Shown piece after piece: positions 8,089 to 15,870 of a stretch of 64,000 nucleotides of DNA. The translations under genes were made by a program, and so were the position numbers. Within the stretch, counting starts at the first letter, position 1. Each line of letters starts with the position of its first letter. The notes under the pieces were generated by a model. It was given only the letters and a program-made list of their open reading frames with translations, did not search any database and was not told the origin of the DNA. This DNA is from a virus, in IMG/VR virus record IMGVR_UViG_3300012988_000016, positions 244,896 to 308,895 of that record, one strand, 5' to 3'.

Positions 8089-8340
8089 CTATTTCGAATC
8101 TTTTTCGGATTCCAGTACCAATGAAAGAAGCAGTCGCTGGGGGAAGGCGGTCGACAACACCAAGAGCCTTCGATCTGGCGTATCGAGATCAAAAGCTTTG
8201 AGCCAATCGGTCACCCAAAGGGGGATCGGATGAGGCACCTTGCCATCCAACACGATCGATCGGGCCACCTCAATCATCTCTTTCCGTTCTACAGGTAAGA
8301 TATCCGTGTAGAGCATCGTCTTTTGGTCGATTTGCATCAT
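8089..8340 (-). CDS. Hypothetical protein (83 aa)
   Basis: Acidic helical protein starting MMQIDQKTMLYTDILPVERKE, overlapping the upstream stop. Unrecognised. Confidence 0.6.
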   Translation of the reverse strand: MMQIDQKTMLYTDILPVERKEMIEVARSIVLDGKVPHPIPLWVTDWLKAFDLDTPDRRLLVLSTAFPQRLLLSLVLESEKDSK

Positions 8341-8519
8341 TTTCTCTTCGGTTTTTGGCTAGATTTCAGCAGCATCCACAGCAACAAGTTCTGAAAAACT
8401 GCAGCAGCTGTGAAAATTTTGCCTATCAGAGGGTTTGCCGTCCAAGTATACGCAATGATCGCTATCGCCATGCTGGCAGGCACCAAAGCCCACCAGCGGC
8501 TTCTAGGGAACCAATTCAC
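8337..8519 (-). CDS. Small membrane protein, two TM segments
   Basis: 60 residues, GTG start in a GTGA overlap. Hydrophobic stretches at about 10-27 and 32-50 and a basic tail (KSSQKPKRK) predict an inner-membrane hairpin. Confidence 0.65.
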   Translation of the reverse strand: MNWFPRSRWWALVPASMAIAIIAYTWTANPLIGKIFTAAAVFQNLLLWMLLKSSQKPKRK

Positions 8520-8731
8520 GCCTTGGACTCATTTCGAGTCTGCAAGTCGACTTTGGCTTGGAGGAAGTCGGCAGCATCGTACAACCCAGCCCTATTGGCA
8601 AGAGGAATCAATGCCTTGAGTTGATCGATAAGAGAGGCTTGGCTCTGGGTGGCCGTGGTCTCCTTATTGCACTTGCGGCAGGATCCGTCGTAAGCGACAT
8701 TGGGGGCAGCACATTGACAAATGTCAGCCAT
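8516..8731 (-). CDS. Small protein with N-terminal Cys motif (71 aa)
   Basis: Four Cys in the first 21 residues (CQCAAPNV...CRKCNKE) suggest a zinc knuckle, followed by helices. Coupled to both neighbours by start-stop overlaps. Confidence 0.65.
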   Translation of the reverse strand: MADICQCAAPNVAYDGSCRKCNKETTATQSQASLIDQLKALIPLANRAGLYDAADFLQAKVDLQTRNESKA

Positions 8732-9000
8732 CAGAATTCCCCCTTCTCCAAGGAATCTGCACAGATATCACACTGGTAACCGCGCTGGACATCGATTGGG
8801 GTCAACATATCGGCACGTCCACAGGTCGGACACGGACAGTTGCGGGGATTGCGCTTGGTGGCAGCTCGAAGGGCAGAACGGCCGCCAGGATCGGCGAAAC
8901 CCACACCATCGATGGGAGCGAAATCTTCATCTTCGCCATCTAGGTCAAAATCTTCGCGATCGTCCTCAAAGCCGTCGTATCCGTCAAAGTCCTGATCCAT
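8731..9000 (-). CDS. Acidic zinc-ribbon protein (89 aa)
   Basis: Start MDQDFDGYDGFEDD is fixed by the class B element. Very acidic first 35 residues, then CPCPTCGRA...YQCDICADS, a likely zinc ribbon. Acidic tail plus ribbon could contact a transcription or nucleic-acid protein (inference). Confidence 0.7.
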   Translation of the reverse strand: MDQDFDGYDGFEDDREDFDLDGEDEDFAPIDGVGFADPGGRSALRAATKRNPRNCPCPTCGRADMLTPIDVQRGYQCDICADSLEKGEF

Positions 9001-9006
9001 GACCCC

Positions 9007-9034
9007 TATAACGGATCCCACCGGGAGGAGTTAA
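9007..9034 (-). promoter_or_regulatory. Class B promoter element
   Basis: TTAACTCC (9034-9027), 12 nt, CCGTTATA (9014-9007), 6 nt to ATG 9000. Confidence 0.75.
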
Positions 9035-9486
9035 GACCTTTTCGATCCAATCAGACCGTGATCGGCCTGCCACTGGGTCATTTCCTCGTATTCGGCCATC
9101 ATCTTAGGCTCATACTGAGGATCTCTGAGCCATCCCAGATGTTCAGGATCTCGCACCGTCACCCAAGCGACGTAAGCCTCAGCATAGAAGCGGAGGAAGG
9201 CCTCACCTTCCTCCATGGTGCGAAACAGACCCCCACCATGCCCCACACCGTTGTCCAACCATACGAGATTATAGGCAATCAAACTTTCAGGTTCGGTCGA
9301 CTGTTTTGGCGTTCGAACCGGTTTGACCTTCTTCTCAATCTTTCGAGCTTCATCAACCAGTTGGCGGGCCAACAAGTCTAGACGAAACCATTCTGACAAG
9401 ACGCTACCCTCGGCAAGCTTAAGTTGTCGACGAGCCAACCTAGCCGCATAGCGAAGCGTCTTAGGGTCTCGTTTAGGTCGAGTCAC
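9031..9486 (-). CDS. Hypothetical protein (151 aa)
   Basis: GTG start in a GTGA overlap with the upstream gene. Basic helical N-terminus and a C-terminal half with GGGLFRTMEEGEAFLRFYAE. No family recognised. Confidence 0.7.
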   Translation of the reverse strand: MTRPKRDPKTLRYAARLARRQLKLAEGSVLSEWFRLDLLARQLVDEARKIEKKVKPVRTPKQSTEPESLIAYNLVWLDNGVGHGGGLFRTMEEGEAFLRFYAEAYVAWVTVRDPEHLGWLRDPQYEPKMMAEYEEMTQWQADHGLIGSKRS

Positions 9487-9734
9487 GGTTGCGGCTGTTG
9501 CTGAAGCTTGATACAGCCTTTGCAGACCCAGATCTTGGGATCCCCCAGCTGGGCACCCTTGGCCTTCTGGGTTCCCCAGCCACGCTTGCGAGCTTGTTCG
9601 GCCGCATCTCCAGGGTCACTGCCAGTATGAGTGCAAAGAGTGTGACAGAGGTCACACTTGGCCACCTGAGAGGCCAGGTAGTAGCTCTTGCCTGGGACGC
9701 TATATTTTGATGTTGGATGTTCGATAATTGCCAT
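9483..9734 (-). CDS. Zinc-ribbon-like protein (83 aa)
   Basis: CDLCHTLC and VCKGC give two Cys pairs about 40 residues apart; KRGWGTQKA lies between. Likely a small zinc-binding protein. A TTAAATCA box 37 nt upstream may be a diverged class B element. Confidence 0.7.
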   Translation of the reverse strand: MAIIEHPTSKYSVPGKSYYLASQVAKCDLCHTLCTHTGSDPGDAAEQARKRGWGTQKAKGAQLGDPKIWVCKGCIKLQQQPQP

Positions 9735-9767
9735 TAGGTTCGTGTTACGACTGTTGTGAGGGTTGAT

Positions 9768-9977
9768 TTAAGGGGCCAGCCGGCCGCCTCTTAGGGGACG
9801 ATTCCTCGTCGGTACTTCGCCAGGAGCGATTCGTTGCCATCCATGTCGGGCACTTTGGCGCTCCCAGACCCCATCCTCTGGGCTGATCTTAAAAGGATTA
9901 GCCATCACTTTGACGACCCGATGGGTTTTCTGACAGGCGTGAAGGCTCTGCACCACTGCATCTATTTCTGGTTCCAT
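9768..9977 (-). CDS. Hypothetical protein (69 aa)
   Basis: Start MEPEIDAVVQSLHAC set by TGATG. C-terminal half rich in Arg/Trp/Pro. Unrecognised. Confidence 0.6.
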   Translation of the reverse strand: MEPEIDAVVQSLHACQKTHRVVKVMANPFKISPEDGVWERQSARHGWQRIAPGEVPTRNRPLRGGRLAP

Positions 9978-10234
9978 CACCACGGCTCCGTACGATAAAG
10001 GGTTTCGATCTCCAGTTTGGCAGCGGCTTTTGATTCCCAGCCTGTGCCAGAATAAAGACTAGCATGCTTGGATTCTTTGGGTAAAGTGGCATGCCAACGG
10101 TCAGGACGGTCGACAAATCCTCCTAGAGGCCAGACGACTGCCTTGGTACGACCCCCAACCAGAAACACCCAAGAGTCGCCAGACAACTCCCATTGGTTGA
10201 CTGGAGGAGAGTCAACCTCAACAGGTTGACTCAT
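9977..10234 (-). CDS. Hypothetical protein (85 aa)
   Basis: Beta-rich pattern (GDSWVFLVGGRTKAVVWPLGG) then a helix ending in YRTEPW. ATGA overlap with the upstream gene. Unrecognised. Confidence 0.6.
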   Translation of the reverse strand: MSQPVEVDSPPVNQWELSGDSWVFLVGGRTKAVVWPLGGFVDRPDRWHATLPKESKHASLYSGTGWESKAAAKLEIETLYRTEPW

Positions 10235-10566
10235 GTAAGGGGACCTACAAGCTCGAAGAACGTCACGTCCCCCAACCCTAGCTCAAATTCTCGTGCGGGA
10301 TCTCGATGGAACTCATGTACCCACACCGAGAGTTTTTCCTTCAGATCTCCGTGCTTCTCAATCAATTTTTTGGTATCTGCGATCTTCGGATCTAACTGAG
10401 ACATGTTGGAGTCCAACATGTAGGCAGCCATCTGCTCTCTGGCCTTCCGCTCCAATTCAGAGTGTCGTTTAAATAGATACTCTGCTGTCGGGAGAAGTTC
10501 ATCACCTCTGTATTGGAAGGTCCAGACGGTACGAGTTGCATTTACGTTGTCGTTAAAAAGTCCCAT
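10231..10566 (-). CDS. Hypothetical protein (111 aa)
   Basis: Start MGLFNDNVNATRTVW set by TGATG. A long charged helix (about residues 28-80) suggests a coiled coil. Sits between a STAS-like membrane protein and small soluble genes. Confidence 0.65.
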   Translation of the reverse strand: MGLFNDNVNATRTVWTFQYRGDELLPTAEYLFKRHSELERKAREQMAAYMLDSNMSQLDPKIADTKKLIEKHGDLKEKLSVWVHEFHRDPAREFELGLGDVTFFELVGPLT

Positions 10567-10949
10567 CAATCTTCTCCGTGAATGTAACCCCAGATCTCGG
10601 TCGACAAGCTACCGTCTTGACTCTCAAAGCGAAGACGGTCACACACATCAGGAAATTGTTGCTTTAGCCCCAAAAAAGCCTTGCGGAGGAAAGCAGATGA
10701 GAACCCCATCGTATTGTCAAGGTCGATCACCAGCTTACCTGGATCATTCAACTGATCCACCAACAGAGCTCGAAACGATTCAGGCGAGTTATCGCCCCAA
10801 CCTGGGAAGCGTGAGAAATGGTCCGCCACGCTAAAACGTCTGGTCTGAACCCGCTCTTGGCGATATCGCACAGAGTCCCTGATCAGGATGTAGATCAAAG
10901 GGACGATGATCGCCAACACGAGAAACAAAGGATTGGGTGAGCGTCCCAT
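10566..10949 (-). CDS. Membrane-anchored STAS-like (DUF4325-type) protein
   Basis: 127 residues. One N-terminal membrane segment (about residues 7-22, FLVLAIIVPLIYILI), then a STAS-like alpha/beta domain: VIDLDNTMGFSSAFLRKAF matches the strand, loop with Ser-Ser, helix signature of the DUF4325 family, usually soluble. STAS-like folds act in signalling or as partners of ATPases. The membrane anchor is unusual. Confidence 0.65.
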   Translation of the reverse strand: MGRSPNPLFLVLAIIVPLIYILIRDSVRYRQERVQTRRFSVADHFSRFPGWGDNSPESFRALLVDQLNDPGKLVIDLDNTMGFSSAFLRKAFLGLKQQFPDVCDRLRFESQDGSLSTEIWGYIHGED

Positions 10950-11188
10950 CAGTTCCAATATTTGGCGTTTGGAGGAGTGGTCGGAGGGGTGGCGGGCGCT
11001 TCTGTATTGTAGATCATCTCCCGCATGTAGGCTTGACTGTTCAGAATCAATTGGGGCCATTTTGCCGCCAATTTTAGCCGTTTCTTAGAGGGGATTCCGA
11101 ATCGCCGTAGTTCACGGTGGACCGCCACAGCCACTCCACCATAAACCAACGCACCTAACAACACGGTCGTTCCAATGATTGAGGACAT
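10949..11188 (-). CDS. Membrane-anchored small protein (79 aa)
   Basis: MSSIIGTTVLLGALVYGGVAV is a membrane segment, followed by a basic helix (RRFGIPSKKRLKLAAK) and a Pro/Thr tail. Start set by a class A box and an overlap with the upstream stop. Overlaps the STAS-like gene (TGATG). Confidence 0.65.
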   Translation of the reverse strand: MSSIIGTTVLLGALVYGGVAVAVHRELRRFGIPSKKRLKLAAKWPQLILNSQAYMREMIYNTEAPATPPTTPPNAKYWN

Positions 11189-11325
11189 CAAGCGTCTTCT
11201 ACACCGATTGGACGGGTGCTGGCGACCCCCAGACAGTCAGGACAGGTCTCCAGCTCAGATCGGAAGCTATAGAGCCCACCATCACAACGATAGACCCCTT
11301 CAGGTAGCGGTACGGGTTCAAACAT
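11188..11325 (-). CDS. Small Cys-containing protein (45 aa)
   Basis: MFEPVPLPEGVYRCDGGLYS...CPDCLG: a Cys, then CPDC, a likely single zinc site. ATG 11325 chosen because it minimises overlap; ATG 11340 is possible. A class A box for the next gene lies within its 3' end. Confidence 0.55.
   Translation of the reverse strand: MFEPVPLPEGVYRCDGGLYSFRSELETCPDCLGVASTRPIGVEDA
11200..11205 (-). promoter_or_regulatory. Class A promoter box GGTGTA
   Basis: 11 nt before ATG 11188, inside the end of the upstream ORF. Confidence 0.6.
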
Positions 11326-11422
11326 ACCCCCACCCAACATAGTGACTCAGACCAGTACATCGAAAGGTGACGTAGGGTTGTGAGGCATAGTCACACCCAT
11401 GGATCGGGTCTAGCTCGGCCAT
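11318..11422 (-). CDS. Very small protein (34 aa)
   Basis: MAELDPIHGCDYASQPYVTF, coupled by TGATG to the upstream gene and ending just inside the next. Short, so only the coupling supports it. Confidence 0.45.
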   Translation of the reverse strand: MAELDPIHGCDYASQPYVTFRCTGLSHYVGWGYV

Positions 11423-11685
11423 CAATTCAGCCCCGATGTCTGTAGGATCTCTACTACAGGACTGGTTAGCGTCCCTGGCAAGGCGCCCGCCTCCTTAGGC
11501 TCTTCATTGGCCCAATGAATCAGCACAGGATGGCCCACCGCCACATCAGATAGGCTGACATATGGCTTCCAAGCCCCATCCTGGCCAGTTCGGGCCGTCG
11601 GTTCGAGAGCCCCGTACAGGCGACGGATCTGTAGCTTGGTGGCATCTACCTCATAGGCTGAACCTGAAAGTGTTTTGAAGATCAT
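11422..11685 (-). CDS. Hypothetical protein (87 aa)
   Basis: MIFKTLSGSAYEVDATKLQIRR then a beta-rich centre (PYVSLSDVAVGHPVLIHWA), suggesting a small beta barrel. ATGA overlap upstream. Confidence 0.65.
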   Translation of the reverse strand: MIFKTLSGSAYEVDATKLQIRRLYGALEPTARTGQDGAWKPYVSLSDVAVGHPVLIHWANEEPKEAGALPGTLTSPVVEILQTSGLN

Positions 11686-12014
11686 GGTCGTATTTTTTGC
11701 CTCTTGAGGTAACGGCGTCTGGACTTTCTCAGGAAAGGAGCAATTTCCGAACTATGGACGGTAAACACCAAATCTGCGTTCCGACAGGCTCTTGCCCTAG
11801 TCTGCCCAACTCTTGCGATATGCCAAAACTCTCCCAGCCTAGAAGAGGGTTCGCAGTCAGTAATGGTTAGCCCGCATCGCCTGCAGACGCCTTTTCGATT
11901 TCCCTGCTGGTCTATGCGTGGGAAGTCACGGTTATCGAGATTGGTTTCCTTTTTTGCATGCTCACGCCCCTTTTGGGGGGTGTCTCGTTTTGGAGCAGTC
12001 GCCCTGCTACTCAT
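11682..12014 (-). CDS. Basic zinc-finger-like protein (110 aa)
   Basis: Very basic; CRRCGLTITDC in the centre is a CxxCx6C cluster. The Arg/Lys-rich tail (RKSRRRYLKRQKIR) suggests nucleic-acid binding. First gene of the operon, with a class A box 11 nt upstream. Confidence 0.65.
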   Translation of the reverse strand: MSSRATAPKRDTPQKGREHAKKETNLDNRDFPRIDQQGNRKGVCRRCGLTITDCEPSSRLGEFWHIARVGQTRARACRNADLVFTVHSSEIAPFLRKSRRRYLKRQKIRP

Positions 12015-12025
12015 GTGACACCTTT

Positions 12026-12031
12026 ACACCA
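12026..12031 (-). promoter_or_regulatory. Class A promoter box GGTGTA
   Basis: CTGGTGTAAAG, 11 nt before ATG 12014. The divergent gene at 12050 has no matching plus-strand box. Confidence 0.6.
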
Positions 12032-12049
12032 GCTTAAGAAGCTGTCCCG

Positions 12050-12346
12050 ATGGCCGTTATACCCAGCATGAACAAGGGTGACCGAATCCGAGCTAGCTGG
12101 TTTGAGGCCAAGACTTCTGGGTTCTCCCTAGCGGGAGCACAGACCAAGTTTCCAGCAGTTCGTCACGAACTAACGGGAATCGTCCGACACATCCGTGGGG
12201 ACCACCCCATCAGCCCGACCAGCATCAGAGTCTACGTTGATCCTGATGGCGATTGGAAAGGCTCGACCATCAATCTCATTGGGTGTAAATGTGGACACCC
12301 TCATGTGGAGCTCAAGCCGGAATGGATCCTAGGAATCGTGGCCTGA
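12050..12346 (+). CDS. Hypothetical beta-rich protein (98 aa)
   Basis: MNKGDRIRASWFEAKT (from the second Met at 12068) and ELTGIVRHIRGDHP suggest a small beta barrel; CKCGHPH near the end could bind metal. Either ATG 12050 or 12068 may be used; neither has a clear ribosome site. Confidence 0.65.
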   Translation: MAVIPSMNKGDRIRASWFEAKTSGFSLAGAQTKFPAVRHELTGIVRHIRGDHPISPTSIRVYVDPDGDWKGSTINLIGCKCGHPHVELKPEWILGIVA

Positions 12347-12651
12347 CAGTAGTGGCAGAGATTCAAGCCCTGATGGATGGAGAAGCTGTCTCTAGGGCGG
12401 TGGACCACACCTACCGTACTCTGGACACCCATCTGCTGGCAGGGGAATTCGATCAAGCAGAGTACATCCTGAGGGCCATGCAGACAAGCGGGCTGCCATT
12501 GGCGGTTCGCTTGTCTGCCCTGACGATCACCACCCCATGGAGGCAGCGATTTCGGCTAGCCCATGAGGCGTTGCGAGCCAGCATCAAGGCTCAGGCTTTT
12601 GCTATAGGAGGTCAGCAGAAGGTGGACGCCGTGTTCCGAGGGATCCGATAG
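12322..12651 (+). CDS. Hypothetical protein, 'LLAGEFDQAEYI' helical family, copy 2
   Basis: Paralogue of 187-591 over about 80 residues (LLAGEFDQAEYILRAM; ALTITT; a final VDAVF/ADAIL helix). Start uncertain: ATG 12322 overlaps the upstream gene by 25 nt; GTG 12352 and ATG 12373 are alternatives. All helical. Function unknown. Confidence 0.65.
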   Translation: MDPRNRGLTVVAEIQALMDGEAVSRAVDHTYRTLDTHLLAGEFDQAEYILRAMQTSGLPLAVRLSALTITTPWRQRFRLAHEALRASIKAQAFAIGGQQKVDAVFRGIR

Positions 12652-12652
12652 T

Positions 12653-12883
12653 TCAGTGAACCCCACGGTAGCAGGCCCCTCGATCATCATAGGATCCGCC
12701 GGCATTGACGCAATCGGCCTTCATCTGGACCATTTGTTGCTGTAGTTTTACAGCATTCTGCTCATTTAGCTTCTTGACTTCGTTGTCAGATACGGTGCAG
12801 CCACGAGCTTGAACAGATGCGTAGCAGAGGAAGATACAGAGGAGGGTACAGAGAAAGGCGGTCAGACGGTGTTCACTTGACAT
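12653..12883 (-). CDS. Secreted small coiled-coil protein
   Basis: 76 residues, start fixed by the class A box 10 nt upstream. A signal peptide (FLCTLLCIFLCYASVQA) precedes CTVSDNEVKKLNEQNAVKLQ, a coiled coil, and a tail with two Cys. Probably periplasmic. Confidence 0.7.
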   Translation of the reverse strand: MSSEHRLTAFLCTLLCIFLCYASVQARGCTVSDNEVKKLNEQNAVKLQQQMVQMKADCVNAGGSYDDRGACYRGVH

Positions 12884-12893
12884 TAGGCAAACA

Positions 12894-12899
12894 TACACC
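12894..12899 (-). promoter_or_regulatory. Class A promoter box GGTGTA
   Basis: 10 nt before ATG 12883. Confidence 0.6.
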
Positions 12900-12903
12900 G
12901 GAA

Positions 12904-13368
12904 CTAAATGAAAGAGTCCAACAACCGCTCGGAGAAGCTGGGGCGATTGGTGACCTCCAACAGCTTCTCTGACACCACCATCTTGAACGCCCACCCTTCG
13001 GGCGTAGGAAAACTAACGTACCAGTCCTCTGGATTGATGTGGGGGACCTCCAAGGTGGCTTCCAAACGGGTTCCAGCGGCGTATTGAGGGATCGTTATGG
13101 GCAATGTGAAGAACACCTTCTGGCCCATCATGAACGGACTGGAATCCACCCAATCTTTGGTACCATCGTCCAACAGGGTCAAACTGTCGTTCGTGTAAGG
13201 CCATTCTGCATGACAAGGGTTTCGGCTAGCATCAGTAGCAATGACAGGGAGACCATTCTGAGTGTAGCTCAGCACACGAGACTTCCAATGTTGCTCAGGT
13301 CTGCTGCAATCATGCCAATTACCTGAACTTTGGTGAACCAATACCCGCTGTCCGATCGAGAATGACAT
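12904..13368 (-). CDS. Hypothetical beta-rich protein (154 aa)
   Basis: AGGAG lies 5 nt before ATG 13368. Strand-rich throughout (GQRVLVHQSSG; KVFFTLPITIP); Trp-rich. No family recognised. Confidence 0.7.
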   Translation of the reverse strand: MSFSIGQRVLVHQSSGNWHDCSRPEQHWKSRVLSYTQNGLPVIATDASRNPCHAEWPYTNDSLTLLDDGTKDWVDSSPFMMGQKVFFTLPITIPQYAAGTRLEATLEVPHINPEDWYVSFPTPEGWAFKMVVSEKLLEVTNRPSFSERLLDSFI

Positions 13369-13376
13369 CAGCTCTC

Positions 13377-13787
13377 CTAGAACTGTGAAGGTTGCAGCAC
13401 TATTTCGACACCCTTGCTAGATCGGGTCGGCATCTGTTTGGCGGCCGCCAACAACCCTGCCGTCGGTTGGCCCAGCACTTTGACCAGCAAGTAGTAGTGG
13501 CCAGCCGGATTCTTGTCGATCAAGATCGGCCCATACTCCTTGTCCCACATCTTTTCCACCTCTTTCTTGGCCTCGTAGGCTTGCTGCCATGAGGTGGGGC
13601 TTCCCTTGAGCATGAACTTCTCATATCGTTCAATGTCAAAGAAGAACTTGGGCCACTTGAGGATGTGGAGAAACGACACCCCACCCCTTTGAAAGAGCAG
13701 CACCAACACTCCTAACAGGTATAGGAAGATCGCCATGTAGAGAGCGTGGTGCCACAGACTAGTTAGGAGAGCCGAGTGTGTTTTCAT
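13377..13787 (-). CDS. Single-pass membrane protein (136 aa)
   Basis: A membrane segment at about residues 12-33 (HALYMAIFLYLLGVLVLLF) is followed by a soluble domain with a charged helix (YEAKKEVEKMWDKEYG). Translationally coupled to the AAA+ ATPase upstream, so it may anchor or partner it (inference). Confidence 0.7.
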   Translation of the reverse strand: MKTHSALLTSLWHHALYMAIFLYLLGVLVLLFQRGGVSFLHILKWPKFFFDIERYEKFMLKGSPTSWQQAYEAKKEVEKMWDKEYGPILIDKNPAGHYYLLVKVLGQPTAGLLAAAKQMPTRSSKGVEIVLQPSQF

Positions 13788-14833
13788 TCAGCCGCCTGCA
13801 CTTCCTCCAACTTACCCACATCATCATACACTTGGGCAATGGTGGTGGCTTGCTTGTAGGAGCCTTCTTTGCCACCAGAGATTCGGTGGTACGCCGCATT
13901 AGCCTGTGCGGGGTCCAACGCACCTACCTCGATGTGCGCAATCAAACGACCCTTGCGGAGGATGGCAGGGTCAATCTCCACCGTGCGGACGTTGGTTGTT
14001 ACCAGCAGCCGGACGTCCAGAGCGTCCCCCATCAGGCCGTCGCCGAAATTGAGGATGGCTTGGATGGCCGAGAGATTGTTGGCCGAACGAGGTGCGATGG
14101 CCGAGTCCGCGTCTTCCAGAAGCAACACTACTTTTCGCCGTGCATACCCACTTTCGGGACGAGTAGCCAACATCTGCATGAATCTGTGCAAATTCTGGCT
14201 CACCTGAAGACATTGCTCAATGTTGATGAGCACAAAATCGACATCCTCAACATACTCGTTGAGGATGGCTCGCAACAGATAGGTTTTCCCAGTGCCTGGG
14301 TAACCAGACAATACCCCGATCCTCCCCCTAGGCCGATCAGCTACCAACTGCTTGGTCAGATGTTTGAACTTTTGCAGAACCTGGGGAGAATAGTTGCCGG
14401 TCTGCAGGGGTTCTGCAGGGGCTGACAGGTTGGTCAGCTTATATCCGGTATTGCTGCTCACCAATAGCTTCAAGTTGTTGGTTGGAATAGAGGCTTGACC
14501 GTATTTCTTTTTCAGCGTGTCATACAGAGCTGCCACATCCGCCTTGTCTCGGCCCCCGACATAGATAGCGCTGTAGGCATTTGGGTTAGAAACGACCAGT
14601 TGCTTGACATCGTTCAAGTAAACCCGATGCTCTTGGAAATCCATGATGAGGCGAAAGCCGTCATCTGCCAAGGCTTCCCACACATCAGCCTGAGGCTTGG
14701 TCTCAAAAGTCTTGACCACCAAGGGCTTGGCGCCAGGTTCAAGACTGTCCAGCAACCACAACCCATAGAGAAGGTCATCCGCATCAAAAGATGGGTTGGG
14801 GGAGTTGAGAATAAAGTTCGAAAAGGTCCGCAT
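13784..14833 (-). CDS. AAA+ ATPase, copy 1
   Basis: 349 residues. A unique N-terminal domain (residues 1-175) precedes one AAA+ module: Walker A GYPGTGKT (about 199-206), Walker B VVLLLEDADS (about 249-258), sensor 1 LLVTTN (about 294-299), and LRKGRLIAHIEVG, which resembles the arginine-finger region of CDC48/BCS1-type modules. The C-terminal end VYDDVGKLEEVQAAE nearly repeats in the paralogue at 30426-31442. Likely a remodelling motor; substrate unknown. Operon with a membrane protein. Confidence 0.88.
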   Translation of the reverse strand: MRTFSNFILNSPNPSFDADDLLYGLWLLDSLEPGAKPLVVKTFETKPQADVWEALADDGFRLIMDFQEHRVYLNDVKQLVVSNPNAYSAIYVGGRDKADVAALYDTLKKKYGQASIPTNNLKLLVSSNTGYKLTNLSAPAEPLQTGNYSPQVLQKFKHLTKQLVADRPRGRIGVLSGYPGTGKTYLLRAILNEYVEDVDFVLINIEQCLQVSQNLHRFMQMLATRPESGYARRKVVLLLEDADSAIAPRSANNLSAIQAILNFGDGLMGDALDVRLLVTTNVRTVEIDPAILRKGRLIAHIEVGALDPAQANAAYHRISGGKEGSYKQATTIAQVYDDVGKLEEVQAAE

Positions 14834-14880
14834 GATAGACCTCTACACCGATGGAATGTTTGGTGTAGAGGTCTATCATG
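14831..14880. promoter_or_regulatory. Perfect mirrored class A promoter (19-bp inverted repeat)
   Basis: Arms 14831-14849 and 14862-14880 are exact reverse complements (GGTGTAGAGGTCTATCATG), separated by 12 nt. Each arm carries the class A box, the 10-nt spacer and the ATG of the gene it drives (minus 14833, plus 14878), so both genes have the same sequence from box to start codon. Confidence 0.8.
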
Positions 14881-15219
14881 ACGATAGATTTGTCAAAATT
14901 GACCTCCGACCTTCGAACTTTACAGGTTGAGGCCGCGAGCAAAGTTCATCTGATGAAGGATGGTGGCTCGGCCAATCGAGATGCCGTCTGCCTGAACTTC
15001 AAGCGAAAGCCGCTGCCCAAGACCTACCAGAAGATCCTCACTGCCATCGATGAGGCAGGTATGTCGGGCCATTGGTGTCGTAGTTGGGGCTACCGAGGGT
15101 TCCTCATATCTCCCTGTGTACCCTTCCAAGGTGGGCCCAACACGATCGCGGCCGAGCACATCCACAACGGGCTGAAGAATCTAGGGTGGGACGTTAGTAT
15201 GTACTACCAGTTGGACTGA
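14878..15219 (+). CDS. Hypothetical protein (113 aa)
   Basis: Mixed alpha/beta; the segment WCRSWGYRGFLISPCVPFQG is distinctive. No family recognised. Transcribed from the mirrored promoter opposite the AAA+ gene. Confidence 0.7.
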   Translation: MTIDLSKLTSDLRTLQVEAASKVHLMKDGGSANRDAVCLNFKRKPLPKTYQKILTAIDEAGMSGHWCRSWGYRGFLISPCVPFQGGPNTIAAEHIHNGLKNLGWDVSMYYQLD

Positions 15220-15557
15220 ACCAGCTCAGTTTCGATCCAAACAATCCCCTCGTTGATCTTGCCCAAGATCTCTTGATGAGTCCTACCTAGCTGCTCATTG
15301 AAACGGATGGCTGCTCCGCAATGACAACCAGGGAACATCGCTTCCAAGATGTTGTCCCAACGCTGGGACGAGTCCTGTCCATTAGAGACCTTGTACATCG
15401 CTCCAGACAGGCAAAAACAACAGGCAGAGCTGTCTTCCTCGGACACCTGATGTCCGGCAATGTCTCTAGCGTAGGCTCCTTGAGTCCATCGCTCTGGCTT
15501 TGAGAGCAGCTCCTTCAAAGCCTTGAGGTCGGCCAGCGTTTGAGCGGCGTTGATCAC
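15204..15557 (-). CDS. DUF6197-like protein, copy 1
   Basis: 117 residues, GTG start in a GTGA overlap. The sequence ALKELLSKPERWTQGAYARD...CFCLSGAMYKV...HQEILGKINEGI follows the DUF6197 pattern (W-x-K/Q-G, A-x-D, C-x-C-L-x-G-A). Two relatives lie at 29445 and 49502. Function of the family unknown. Confidence 0.65.
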   Translation of the reverse strand: MINAAQTLADLKALKELLSKPERWTQGAYARDIAGHQVSEEDSSACCFCLSGAMYKVSNGQDSSQRWDNILEAMFPGCHCGAAIRFNEQLGRTHQEILGKINEGIVWIETELVQSNW

Positions 15558-15835
15558 AGGAACAGATGCCAGAGGAAGCCAGAGGCCAAGCAATAGGCGA
15601 GTCCGTACGCAAATGCCGCGTAGAGACTGAACGCATCCTTGTTCCTACATATAATCGCCACCACCACACCCACCAATTCTAGGCTAATCGTCATATCGAT
15701 GCCAATCGCCTGCCGGTAGGTAATGGGGTGCCCAAAGACAGGGACGACGTACCAGCCCCAATACAGATAGAAGACCCATGAACCCAACAGGGTGAACAAT
15801 ATACCGAACAGAATTGTAAACAGAAATTCTCGCAT
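15554..15835 (-). CDS. Membrane protein, three TM segments (93 aa)
   Basis: Hydrophobic stretches at about 4-32, 46-62 and 70-90 separated by short polar loops. No family recognised. Class B variant upstream. Confidence 0.7.
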   Translation of the reverse strand: MREFLFTILFGILFTLLGSWVFYLYWGWYVVPVFGHPITYRQAIGIDMTISLELVGVVVAIICRNKDAFSLYAAFAYGLAYCLASGFLWHLFL

Positions 15836-15840
15836 GTTCT

Positions 15841-15870
15841 GATAGACGTCCAGGGAGAGCGATAGGTTAA
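15841..15870 (-). promoter_or_regulatory. Class B promoter element (variant)
   Basis: TTAACC near 15870, CGTCTATC at 15848-15841, then 5 nt to ATG 15835. Confidence 0.55.

Noticed and set aside
7620-8192. 190-codon minus-strand ORF
   Set aside because: Another frame of the Pro/Ala-rich membrane protein 7586-8053; Arg/Ser/Cys-rich and crosses a class B element.
13778-14425. 215-codon plus-strand ORF
   Set aside because: Antisense to the AAA+ ATPase, whose motifs are unambiguous.
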